Below, in pieces: positions 22,546-32,841 of a stretch of DNA of 64,000 nucleotides. The stretch's first letter is position 1. Every line of letters begins with the position of its first letter. The position numbers and the translations under genes were made by a program. The notes beneath the pieces were generated by a model. The model searched no databases. It saw only the letters and a list, made by a program, of their open reading frames with translations, and was not told where the DNA came from. Origin of the DNA: Hofstenia miamia (lineage: Eukaryota > Xenacoelomorpha > Acoela); assembly GCA_004352715.1 (NCBI GenBank), contig SCFE01000030.1:986161-1050160 (forward strand). The letters are read 5' to 3'.

Positions 22546-23849
22546 TCAACATGAGCAATATCATCATCTCAAGAAATTTTAATCATTATAATTACACACC
22601 ACTAAGTGGAGGAAAACTAAATTGATTTGCTTCGAAATAAGTGTTGTGTGATAATTCAATTTGCAAGTTCATTACATGCTTTACAACAAAGTGAAATAGT
22701 GTGATTTAAACAAGAAGGCTTAGTCAGCAATAAATCAGCATAGATGGTTTTATAGATTAATAGGTTTTGGTGTAAAACATGTTTGAAATAGACACTTTCA
22801 ATTTTTCTATTGAAAAATCAAGTGTCGGGAATACAATTTTTCAAAATCCTTGCAAGTTCTTTAAGAGATCAACAACATAATATGCAATAGTGAAATGCCA
22901 GACAAAACTTTCCTGACAGCGATTGATCATAGATGCTTTTCTAGATAATAAAAAACGTCAGAATTTATTATTTCATTGTCTCACTAATGTATTAACATAG
23001 CAAATTTCATACACATGAAATTGAACATAATATTTCTCAGATTATTAATTTCTTCCTATGATAAGAATGTAGTGTTTTGTTATATTTTGCTTAAATACTT
23101 TATAAATAATAGTAAATAGTTCAAATTAAAAGAATTAATTGTTTCTGTTATAATATTTATTGTCTAATATAGTCCAGATTAACAGAAATAAGAAATAATA
23201 AAGAACCCACCCAAACCACCCTGTTGACTGACACCCCCTTTAAGAGAATTAAAATTTAATTGACATTGCCATGTAGAATTTTTGATGCTCTTTCTGAAAA
23301 ACTTTATTTCATGAAAATCGGTTAAGAATTGACTGAACTATGATCTTCCAAAGATTGGGTAAATGAAATGAAGAAATTTCAATAGACAGTTAAACTATAG
23401 GTTGCTAGAGGTCACATTGAGACACTGGGTTTTAGTGGAAGTGGTGTTATTTTGGAAATAATTTATGGACTCTGTTGCTCATATTTCGAATGTTTACTTA
23501 AGAAAGAAGTTGTTTGAATTGACTTTGAGATTGAGTAGACTTTGTAAGGCAAAAAGTGGGGAACTTTTTGATGAAAGTAGTGAGAAAGTATGAGATTATT
23601 AAATGAACCTAATTTCTTCCTATGTTGGTGTTGAAGATGTATTTTTTGTAATTCAGTGCGTTGTGGTGGAAAGTATTTGTGAGGACACATGTTTTAAATT
23701 TGTTAATCACATCATAAACAATTACTCAAAGTCCGAGGCATATGGAATTGTGTATTCAGTGTGTGTTCTGTTTGGATCACACTGATGTGACCTCACTCAT
23801 GGAATGTACGCACTATATCCCTTTTAAAATACTCTGGTAAAGCAATTCG
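22546..23849. other. AT-rich stretch, no gene seen
   Basis: No supported gene. The short minus ORF at 23463-23690 has low-information content. The left end of the P-type element may lie near 23780-23850, but no terminal repeat was identified. Confidence 0.4.
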
Positions 23850-24148
23850 ATTGTGGTGTTTATCAACAACAAAGAGTAGACCATTTGCAGGTAATTCCCA
23901 TGTAGCGGTTGGATGCCGCAGTGGCTATGCTAAAGCAAAAAAGAACTCATCGATTACATTGCATCGGTTTCCTGTGCACAACTGTGTGCTATTAGAAGTA
24001 CAGCTAACAGTCGTCTGTGTTCGCACCATTTTACTTCAAAGGACTACATTGATTGCAGATCAGATAAAAATGCAGTACGTTCAAAACAAAGGGGTTCTTT
24101 GAAACAAAGGTACGTTGTTTTTATATCATATGTATATCGATGGCATAG

Positions 24149-24371
24149 AGCAAAAAGGTGCTATCTGCAGTTTTTGTACTTTTGAGAAAATCGACTTTAA
24201 AGGTTTCAGTTAACATATAAATTTGCAGATAGCACCTTTGTGTTCTGACATATTTCCTATTTTTTGGGGTATACAGCTTCAGTTTTCACACATAATACAG
24301 AATAGGTAAAACACTATCAGAAAACAACAAAACATGAAAATATGCCAAAATTGCAGATAACACCTTTTTTC
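24149..24371. mobile_element. Short MITE inside the THAP intron
   Basis: Outer inverted ends AAAAAGGTGCTATCTGCAG (near 24151) and TTGCAGATAACACCTTTTTT (near 24350). A third copy in between (TTGCAGATAGCACCTTTG near 24224) makes the left 85 bp a hairpin by itself. It is wholly within the 24110-24646 intron. Confidence 0.55.
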
Positions 24372-26485
24372 CCTAAGAGATCGATATAGTTTTTAAAATT
24401 ACAAATAGTAATTGGTCCAAAATAGATTTTAGACAGTTAATGCGAATATTGAATCTGAGTCTGAGCCCAAGCCTATTTAAGCAAATAATGTCAATGCCTC
24501 TATTACAGTAATGAAAACTGAAAGGTGCGCAGAAGTGTCATTGAAGATATAATTGTACCTATATTTTATGACATAATTTTCAACAATCTCAATTATTCTG
24601 TTTATATTATAGTACTAGTACTTATTTTTATTTAAATTTTATTTAGATTACTGCAAAAAGATGCCGTTCCATCCATTTTTAAAGAACTCCCATCGTATTT
24701 TTCATAAAAATCACCCCAACTTCGAGGAGAAAATTCGTCAGCAGAGTCTCGGAGATCGGTTGAAATAAATCAAATTAATGAATTGGGTAAAAATTTCTTA
24801 AGAAAAGATTTTGTTGAATCAGTTTCTGATATATACAATAATCTGAATCATGCAAAGGATCCTATTCCAGAAGGTTTTTCTTACTCCTTATATGAAGATA
24901 AACGTTTGATTAACTTTATATCCAAAAATGATCTTGGTCTGGATATTGTTAGTTCTTTGGTTGTGCATTCAGATTTAACTGTAACTCTTTTTAGTCATAA
25001 ATGTCATCTTTCAAAAAAATTTTACGAATCAATATGCCAAGCCAAAAAATCCTTTTTTCACAAGTGACCAATTTGATGGCTTTTCTAAAAAGTTTTAACA
25101 GTTTTGAGAGTAAAAAGGATTTGAATGTTAACTTTTTGAAATCTACAATAGAGTCTTTGATCTTCAATAATGATTATGGAGATTCTCTTAATTATCTACT
25201 ATGATTTTCACTTGAACAAATCAATTTTCTAATAAAACCAAAGAACTTCTAATGTTTTTCTATATTATCTACAGTACACGTACTGCTGCGTACAAATCTT
25301 TGTTGGATTTAGAAGTTTTTGCACTGCCCTCAATTAAGCGTTTATCTATAACTCGGTATGGTGATACATCATCAAATGACAGTTTGTGCAAATATCTTTC
25401 ATGAGAATTTCAAGCTTAAATGTCTTTGAAAGAAGTGTTATAATGATACTTGATAAGATCTATTTATCTAAACGTGTAGAATACTCTACAATAGTTGTTA
25501 CTGGACAAATTGGTGGAATTCCATGTTAAATTGCTCTTTGTTTTATGATAAAATCAATAGCTGGAAAATACAGATTTACCCGCAAACTGAATCTCTTGCC
25601 AAGGCACAGTTTAAGGAATTTTTGTCAGTTATGCAAACCGTTGTTGACGCTGGGTTTTTTATTGAATGTCTATGTGTAGGTAATTACAGCGTCAATAGAT
25701 CTTTTTACTCAAAATTTCCATGTGACGGTACTTTAATTAGTTCAGTTCCAAATCCATTCAACAAGAGCTCAGAATTATTCTTATTGTTTGATCCAACACA
25801 CAATTTCAAAAATATTTACAACAACTTTAACAAAATAAATGTCCTTCAGTTGCCAAAGTTTTTAAACAACTTTAATGAAGAAACCACTCCTACTTTTTCT
25901 AACATTGAAGAAATATATGAACTCGAAAGAATTGTGGAGCTCTCATTACATTTAATTAAAAATAGACATTTCTCATATGTACTAACTGGTAATTTGCAGT
26001 CCGATGCCCTCGAATCTAGATTTGCCCGATATCGCCAATTGTCTGGAGCCAATTATTTCATTTCAGCTAGACAGTTGATAGCGAGAAAAAGATAAAAGCA
26101 ATGTCTTTATTGAAATATTCCCAAGTAAGCTTAGAAGATTTATTAGAGAGTAGCTCTAACACCTCTTTTGATGTACTTCCCAATGTCTTGTGCATTGTTT
26201 CTCGGCTTCAGGACGAGCTCGAAAATGTACCAGATTTTGAGCCTGATAATAATAACTACAACATTCTTTACTATATTAGTTGATTTGTTGCAAGTTCTGA
26301 ATCAAGAAGACGTAATTGCGCTTCATCCACAAGACTATTGTTGGCAAATTAAGACCCCCTAGAGATCTCCGCCCCAAGCTTTGACCTTATTGATGATTCT
26401 GTAAAACGATTTATTGATCAAATAAATAAAGGAGGACTTTCACACCCTTCAAACTTCGTATTTTGTGTTGGCCTAAGGATGCAAT

Positions 26486-26816
26486 NCATTAGTCCGAAAA
26501 GCAGATACTCTTGTACATGGAGAGTGGCCAGTGCTGTCCATAACGCAAGCTGAGGAGGGCGTGTAGCATCATCCCAAAATAATAGCTGCAACAAAAGAAG
26601 GATTTACGTCAAATGATTATAGTGATTAAATACAATCAAAAATATTAGTGTAAAATTTAGTTATGATTCTATTCATTTTGCAAGGATGCAACTAAGCTAC
26701 AATATTGTGCAAATTAAGAGAAACTTGTTAGCCGATCAAGTAACATTTGACAAATTGCTAGAAGCGAAATAACGCTTATGTATGAACAACCATATTGGCA
26801 GAAGAATTATTTGAAN
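26486..26816. other. Foreign or misplaced 329-bp block between single Ns
   Basis: Bounded by an N at 26486 and an N at 26816. The sequence between has no match to either side and interrupts a coding region that resumes, with its last 528 bp repeated, at 26817. Most simply a small contig placed in a scaffold gap. No gene was recognised in it. Confidence 0.6.
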
Positions 26817-27344
26817 AAAAATAGACATTTCTCATATGTACTAACTGGTAATTTGCAGTCCGATGCCCTCGAATCTAGATTTGCCCGATATCGCCAATTG
26901 TCTGGAGCCAATTATTTCATTTCAGCTAGACAGTTGATAGCGAGAAAAAGATAAAAGCAATGTCTTTATTGAAATATTCCCAAGTAAGCTTAGAAGATTT
27001 ATTAGAGAGTAGCTCTAACACCTCTTTTGATGTACTTCCCAATGTCTTGTGCATTGTTTCTCGGCTTCAGGACGAGCTCGAAAATGTACCAGATTTTGAG
27101 CCTGATAATAATAACTACAACATTCTTTACTATATTAGTTGATTTGTTGCAAGTTCTGAATCAAGAAGACGTAATTGCGCTTCATCCACAAGACTATTGT
27201 TGGCAAATTAAGACCCCCTAGAGATCTCCGCCCCAAGCTTTGACCTTATTGATGATTCTGTAAAACGATTTATTGATCAAATAAATAAAGGAGGACTTTC
27301 ACACCCTTCAAACTTCGTATTTTGTGTTGGCCTAAGGATGCAAT
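26817..27344 (+). repeat. Exact local duplication of 25958-26485 (probable assembly artefact)
   Basis: Starts AAAAATAGACATTTCTCATA and ends GGCCTAAGGATGCAAT, matching the earlier copy at an offset of 859 bases. The coding continuation of the P-type transposase follows only this second copy (LFMEIKSSIDVFSSFLKSGH from 27345), so the first copy is a truncated contig end. Confidence 0.75.
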
Positions 27345-27878
27345 GTTTATTTATGGAAATTAAATCAAGCATAGATGTCTTTTCCTCATTTTTAAAGAGT
27401 GGACATATTCCAGCAGTATTCCAGCAATTAAGTTATGCTTCACTTGTAGAAGATTCTTCAATAGCAGACTATTATTTCGAATGAAACATGTCCTAAAGGT
27501 CACATGATTTTAAAAAGCATAATACAGAAATTTTTCAATTGTCTTGCAAAAAATTTAGTTAAGGATCTTTCAATAAAAGACAATTCTATGGTGAATGAAT
27601 TAAAGATTTTTTAAAAAATATAATCTATGTGAGTTCTTTGCTTACTGCATGAAAACTCCGCTATATGGAGGCATGCTTTTATGACACAGAACTAATATTC
27701 GGTTCATTTATTGTATTTACACATGTTTTAAACATATTATATCTGTCTTTAAAAATTGGATTTCTGTGGTGTGTAATAGCCAATCTATAATCAAATATAA
27801 TGGCCTCCAAAGGCAAAGTAAAATAAATTAATCGCGTCCAGATAATATCTAGATGCCCATGGAACAACCTAACTTTTA

Positions 27879-28877
27879 ATGCATCTAATTTCCGAAATCT
27901 CACAGTTACTTATAATTTCCCCGCACCCTCCCCATAAATGCGATACCGTGCAACTTAAAGCCAACTACTTCCGTACTACTTATGATAACCTCGCCAACAA
28001 TATCATGTCAACTTTGAAAGCAAAGAATCCTGGTATTGAGTCGAAGATACAGATATCAAAGACATTGGCATCAACACGAAACTCTTCCAAGCTTTTGAAA
28101 GCCCTTCAGGTCATTGCTACCCCAATTCCAATCGGGGGAAAGCTGAAAGGAAAATATTGCCCTTAGTAGCGTATGATTCTTTTCCAAAATCTTTTCGTAT
28201 CAATATGTTAAATTTTCCGTCAAAATGGGACCAGGTTGACCAGTTTGCTCTCTTGGTAAATCAATCAGGCCTAAAAATTAGGGACTTTCAAATCTATCGA
28301 GCTCAAAACAAACTTTTATTTAACGATGTCAACACTTAACTTTGAGGTCAGTGACTGGAACCAGCAAAACCTGCTCAAGGACTGGAGCCAGACAAACAAG
28401 AGTTTTAATGTGGTCGGTGACCATAATATTATGTGTAGCAGTCCTGCAATTAATATATGTAAGAACTGCTTTTATACTTGCCACACCCAATGTAGTGTGA
28501 ACTTGGCAGAACCTGAGTGGGTAGAAAAAGTTGAAGCATTTTATAACGATAAACAGTTTAACATCAATACAGAGGTAGCTCTTCGTGACAACAAGATTGC
28601 TGATGAAGCAGAGAACGACTTTAAAGAAGATTAAAAAGAAGGTACGGTGGTCGAGGAAGTTGCTAAAACACCTGCAGGAAAATACAATAAAAATGAAAAT
28701 ATTTTAAAGGAACTCTGCCCGTATTTAGTAGTAGACGACAACACTGTATTGTCAAACTCAGTCAAGAGACCAATTTCATCTCTTACTGAGACAAGATTGC
28801 AGAAGGTCTGCAGATCTGATATTTCTTTTAGGGATGAACCGCTGGAAATAGCAAGTGATACATCTAGTCCTGTTTAG
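27879..28877 (+). pseudogene. Unidentified frameshifted coding region with C1-like Cys motif
   Basis: Overlapping frames join end to end: 27879-28166, then 28157-28339, then 28326-28634, and after one TAA the same frame continues 28647-28877. Codon content is protein-like throughout. The third piece contains INICKNCFYTCHTQC, the C-x2-C-x3-C-H-x2-C arrangement of the second half of a C1/phorbol-ester-type zinc domain, followed by a charged helix-like stretch. An AATAAA lies about 55 bases after the final stop, near 28931. Two frameshifts and one stop indicate a pseudogene, or sequencing errors in a real gene. I cannot name the family; the C1 reading is tentative. Confidence 0.4.
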
Positions 28878-28927
28878 CGCCATGAATTTAAATATTATTA
28901 ATTATTATGTAAACGGGATAGTAAACG

Positions 28928-28936
28928 CAAATAAAT
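28928..28936 (+). terminator. Candidate poly(A) signal
   Basis: AATAAA in the context CGCAAATAAATTTATT, about 55 bases after the stop at 28877. It supports a transcription unit ending here. Confidence 0.35.
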
Positions 28937-29191
28937 TTATTAAATTAATCGCGTTGACGATTAATAATGTTGGATCCCTGATTTTAACAGAATTAATTCT
29001 TTAGCAAATTTTGTACACTTGAAAAGCAATATAAATTTATTTGATAAACCTAAATTTGTTCGATGTCAATTACGATTATGGTTCTGGCGTACGTTTGTTG
29101 ATAAATATGAAGAAATCCCCTCTTGCTCAAGATTTGTTCTATGGGTGCGTTCGCGCAGCGCAACGGTTTTGCACTAAGTGTCAACTAGAGC

Positions 29192-29534
29192 ATTCGCGCA
29201 TCCACCCGTTTGCATTTTCAGTGCCCACTGAAAGCCAACTGTAAACAGCGGAAGGTTTTGTTTACATAACAATTAAAAATCGTGCACAGTACATTCGCGG
29301 TGGCATGATAGTCAACCTAATTTACTCTTCGCCAATCAAATGTTGCTTATTAAAATGCTCGATTCTCATTCGGCTAGTATTAGGACGATTATTTGACCTA
29401 AAAAATTTAAATTTTGAATCAACAATTTTGATTTTTTTTACTTAAATACGTAATTTTTTACCTAATCTGAAGAATATAGTCTAGAATTAAAAGAATAAGT
29501 GATAAAAAATATAAAAAACGCCAATGTGTAATAA

Positions 29535-29578
<44 letters not shown>

Positions 29579-30237
29579 CAAACAGGGTCATTTAAACCAA
29601 CATCATTTTAATAAAATTTATAATAAATACTCGATCTCTGGTAAATATAATCAGGAACCGTACACTTTGGTGTTTTACAATGCTGCTTCAGTGAAAAATC
29701 GAAGTTTGTATTAAAATTAATTAATAAGGTTTTACAAAATTTCAATAAATTTAAAGTCTGCGATTCGTTTTCACTTCCCCGGCATCGAACAACGTATTTA
29801 TAAACTGGTCGATTAAAGAAGTACAAAACAATGTTATTACCCAAACTCAAATCAATGCTTACTTTGAAAAAATATTGATAAGTAGGTTTCTAAAATACAA
29901 ATTTTACGAACATCTACAGTATATTATTATTAAAATATCAGAAATATAAAAAATATTCATGATATATTTGATAAATATCAGATTAATATATTTCTACTAG
30001 AAATTTTCTAGAAATTTGTTATTACTAATACCTCGTTAAAATTGAAATTTTCTGTTTCATTTGCTAATTATTTAAGGTTATGCAAATAGATGGGGTGTTA
30101 CAAATTTACATCTATTAAATATTTTTTCAATTTTTGATTTTTATAAAAATTAACTGATTTCAGCTAAACCCAACTATAAAGCGAATCAGTTGGCATTTCG
30201 TGCACACTGATTTTGCAAAACCGGTGCGATGCGCGAA
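29192..30237. mobile_element. Non-autonomous TIR element, ~1.05 kb
   Basis: The left end ATTCGCGCATCCACCCG at 29192 and the right end, read on the minus strand from 30238, TATTCGCGCATCGCACCGG continue in parallel for about 50 bases (TCAGTG, GCCAACTG). A second copy of the left terminus, TTCGCGCAGCGCAACGG, lies just outside at 29150. The interior is AT-rich with an AT microsatellite at about 29537-29574 and no convincing ORF. The GC-rich ends contrast with the body. No target duplication was found. Confidence 0.55.
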
Positions 30238-30243
30238 TAGGTT

Positions 30244-30706
30244 GTAGTGCTGTGCGGGTACAGCATTTTTATACCGCTTACCCGGCCGTATTTTCACAAC
30301 TTTATCCGTACCCGGCCGCACCCGTAATAACTTTACTCGTACCCGGCAGTACCCGTGGTGTTTTTACCCGTTACCCGACCGCAACCGTAATGACATATGT
30401 TCTTAAAAACAACAATTAAAACGAAATATATTGTACCTCAAAACAGAAAATAATCTAAACAAGGCTACCTCCGATCACTAACAATTGGTTGACATTATTC
30501 GACAATAACGATCCTCGTTTGGCAGTCACTATTATTTTCACCGTTAAAAGCGCGCTCTGATTTATTCTGTGTTGCCGGTATTCCATGGTACGCGCGTGCA
30601 ATTTGGCCAATCTTGGAAATCTACTTTTTTTTCCGTCCCAAAATTGAAGTGTAGTACATTGCATTTCAGGATTTTCTGACGGGGAGACATCATCGTCATT
30701 ACCCAA
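30244..30706 (-). pseudogene. hAT transposase C-terminus and 3' end
   Basis: The minus ORF 30455-30706 shows the hAT dimerisation-domain pattern: LQFWDGKKSRFPRLAKLHAR then KRGSLLSNNVNQLL, with the usual middle motif degraded. Downstream at 30244-30400 is a GC-rich end beginning TAGTGCTGTGCGGGTA, followed by about four degenerate ~30-bp units built on TACCCGGCCG/TACCCG. CGGGTA-rich subterminal repeats occur in some hAT elements. The upstream portion of the element is missing. Confidence 0.65.
30271..30390. repeat. Degenerate ~30-bp tandem repeat, ACCCG-rich
   Basis: Four units carrying TTACCCGGCCG, GTACCCGGCCG, GTACCCGGCAG and TTACCCGACCG, separated by variable TTTT/AATAACTTT spacers. Probably the subterminal repeat array of the hAT end. 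Confidence 0.6.
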
Positions 30707-30719
30707 TGCAAAAAATTTT

Positions 30720-30890
30720 GAACATATTGAGAAAACAGACCCTAGAAAATGATTTCACGATTCTAGATTTTAAATTTTTTCAATTTTTTACGAAAAATTT
30801 TTTGACTTATCCAGTCAAAATCAAATTTGGAAATCTGACGGGGGGGGGACATTCCACCATGTCCCCAGGAAAAATTGACAATTTACTATA
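30720..30890 (-). mobile_element. MITE fragment related to 35033-35230
   Basis: On the minus strand CATGGTGGAATGTCCCC, a G/C run, GTCAGATTTCCAAATTTG and ATTTTGACTGGATAAGTC parallel the left part of the element at 35033. The left copy has an expanded homopolymer run of C at about 30840-30848. Confidence 0.5.
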
Positions 30891-30999
30891 TACAATCATT
30901 TTCGAAATTTCAAAATCAATTGTTTGATGTACCTTGAAAGTGCAGTATGTACAATAACCTGTGGTCGGGGTATCAACAGATCGAGTCCGTGACTTCTCC

Positions 31000-31745
31000 C
31001 CTGGAAGTGTGCCCGCTAGGGCCGGCTTAATCATGTTTGACCTCTGGCGACCCCTGGCACGCAGAATGCTGATCTGTGTTGAGTCTGATCAGCAGAGAGT
31101 GAAGCCGAAGGCTGAGCTTCATGAGAGGGTTGCGCCTCTCCAGCTTTCGCCAACCAAGGCTACTAACTGGATGACTCGTGAGAATTTATTGTCTGCCTGT
31201 TATAAAGATCCAAAATAATATTTGGAGATAATGCAGTTGAGTGCAAAGCACTAAGCGACATCTCCACCCCAAGATTGAATTAAAGATGTCGGATCATAAC
31301 CAAAACCTATGATGAAGCAAAGCTCCTTCATAGGTACGGCTTCAGCAAATGCTGGCCTAGGCCTATCTAAAGGCCAGAGATAGAGGAATTCTCTATATAA
31401 CTGCCCTCATAGACGCACTCTATGACTCTGGGCACCGGCAGCAATTTAATGCTTAGACGTCGCCGTCTGTTCCACAAAACTACCAGACAGTCTCACATCA
31501 TCATTACCGCCCCCACATGTGCATAGCACACATGGCAGCACCTTCGTTTACCCTGTTGTTTAACGTCCACTCTTGGTTCGGGACTCCGCAAAGCGACGCG
31601 CCCGTCAAGTGTTAGCTCAGCACCACCCTTCTGATCGGCTTTCGCCTTTCATAACGGGAGGTTAGCTTCTCCAGGAACCACCACGAGGAGGTACTCTCTA
31701 GGACGGTTCAGGCGCACTTGCCCTTTCGGTTCCCACAATAACCTA
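31000..31745. other. GC-rich insert of unknown nature
   Basis: About 740 bp of clearly higher GC than anything around it, with many short hairpin-like pieces (AGGCCTAGGCCTATCTAAAGG-type palindromes near 31360) and no long ORF apart from a chance 85-codon frame. It ends in CACAATAACCTAAC before AT-rich DNA. I compared it mentally with 5S, SSU and LSU rRNA, tRNA and snRNA signatures and saw no match. It may be the UTR of a non-LTR or LTR element, or transferred DNA; this is unresolved. Confidence 0.5.
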
Positions 31746-31801
31746 ACTTTTTTAGCATTAAAGTTTTTATGTGGAAATGCAGTATTTTTCAAAATTTATT
31801 G

Positions 31802-32345
31802 TACAGAAGTCTATAAAGTCGCTACGAATTTTAAAATATTTGTTCAGAAAAATCTGTTAGACTCCTCATAAAACGATTGGAGGAAGTGCGAAATATCGCA
31901 GATTTGCCCAGAAGTGGTCGTCCTCGAGTGTAAGAAGAAGATGTTCAAAAAGTTGTTGAAACGACAATCTCTTTTCAGTCTACTCATCCACTTGGAATTG
32001 CATCATCTCAAACAGTTTCTACAGAAGTTGGTATGCCTCAGTCTACTGTAAAGGAAGCTAAGTTTATTCGAAAAGACCTTCTACTATTACCGCTCTAAGG
32101 AAAATGATTTAAACATCTATTCAGAATATAAATAAACATCAGTCAATTGACGCAGTTGGAAATCTTATTCCCAGGCTAAATGCTCTCCTTCAAAATAATG
32201 GAGGTCATTTAGATGACTTAATGTAGTGGACATTGCATCCCAATATGCGTTTGTTCATTTCATGTCCCTAATTTTTAATAAATATTTGTTTGTTAACCAA
32301 AATTGCATTTTAAAATTCATATAGCGAGTTTATAGCCTACCTGTA
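31802..32345 (+). mobile_element. Internally deleted mariner-like element, both TIRs present
   Basis: The left end TACAGAAGTCTATAAAGTCG at 31802 and the right end (minus strand from 32345) TACAGGTAGGCTATAAACTC continue in parallel to GAATTTTAAAAT. The interior encodes the N-terminal helix-turn-helix of a mariner-type transposase (IADLPRSGRPRV, STVKEAKFIRKDL) joined directly to a C-terminal fragment (NLIPRLNALLQNNGGHLDDL). The catalytic core is missing. At 544 bp it is a deletion derivative, movable only if a full-length partner supplies transposase. Confidence 0.8.
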
Positions 32346-32841
32346 CTTTTTTATTTGTAAAGCTCTCTAATTTTTTTAGAGAACATCTTGTTTGTTTTGA
32401 AGCGAATGCAATTATTTTAGGGTCACAAGAGTGAAGAAATTTTGTGATATTCTTTATTTTATATACTTGGACATGGAAAAACTTTAAATCAATTCGCTAC
32501 TTGTAAAAATATTTTATTGCTTTATTTCATTTTTTTGTACTGCAAATCGCCAGGCAATAAATAAAGTAGGCCTTTATGCAACATAAAATTAAAAAAGTGC
32601 ACAATCTTAGTAAAACTTTAAGTAATGTCGAAATTCCCCGCAACTCCTCCTAAATGCATGTCGACCTTCCTTGGGTGTTAATGCTGGCTACGTGCCTGGC
32701 TTACAACCTAAGTAAGGAAAGATAAATACAATTGATGAAATAAATATGTTTGCATCTAGTATAATGTGAAATTTCAAACTACTATTAATTATTCAAAAAT
32801 CTTTTCAGTTCATTTGTACAAATTTAAAATACAAAAGTGAG
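32346..32841. other. 3' flank of the lipid kinase gene
   Basis: AT-rich. On the minus strand, candidate AATAAA poly(A) signals fall at about 32520 and 32455, some 320-390 bases past the kinase stop. No other gene was seen. Confidence 0.4.

Larger units (their letters stand above)
23850..27650 (+). pseudogene. P-element-like THAP transposase pseudogene
   Basis: Exon 1 (about 23881-24109) encodes most of a THAP zinc finger: VGCRSGYAKAKK, SITLHRFP, then after a frameshift RLCSHHFTSKDYIDCRSDKN. A donor CAAAG|GTACGT at 24109 joins an acceptor ATTTAG|A at 24646, in phase, giving KQRLLQKDAVPSIF with the AVPxxF box that closes THAP domains. Downstream pieces: 24783-25204, 25275-25410 (RTAAYKSLLDLEVFALPSIK), 25523-26095 with LFDPTHNFKNIYNNF and LQSDALESRFARYRQLSGAN typical of P/THAP9 transposases, then 26101-26283 and 27345-27650. 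Multiple frameshifts and stops make it dead. The first zinc Cys is replaced (HVAVGC). The region contains an assembly duplication (see 26486-27344). Confidence 0.8.

Noticed and set aside
26101-27142. Two identical 60-codon ORFs as a tandem gene pair
   Set aside because: Both lie in the N-bounded assembly duplication of one transposase segment.
31000-31745. rRNA or tRNA-derived origin of the GC-rich block
   Set aside because: No recognisable rRNA core words; the only box-B-like word (near 30975) is too close to any box-A-like word to make a Pol III promoter.
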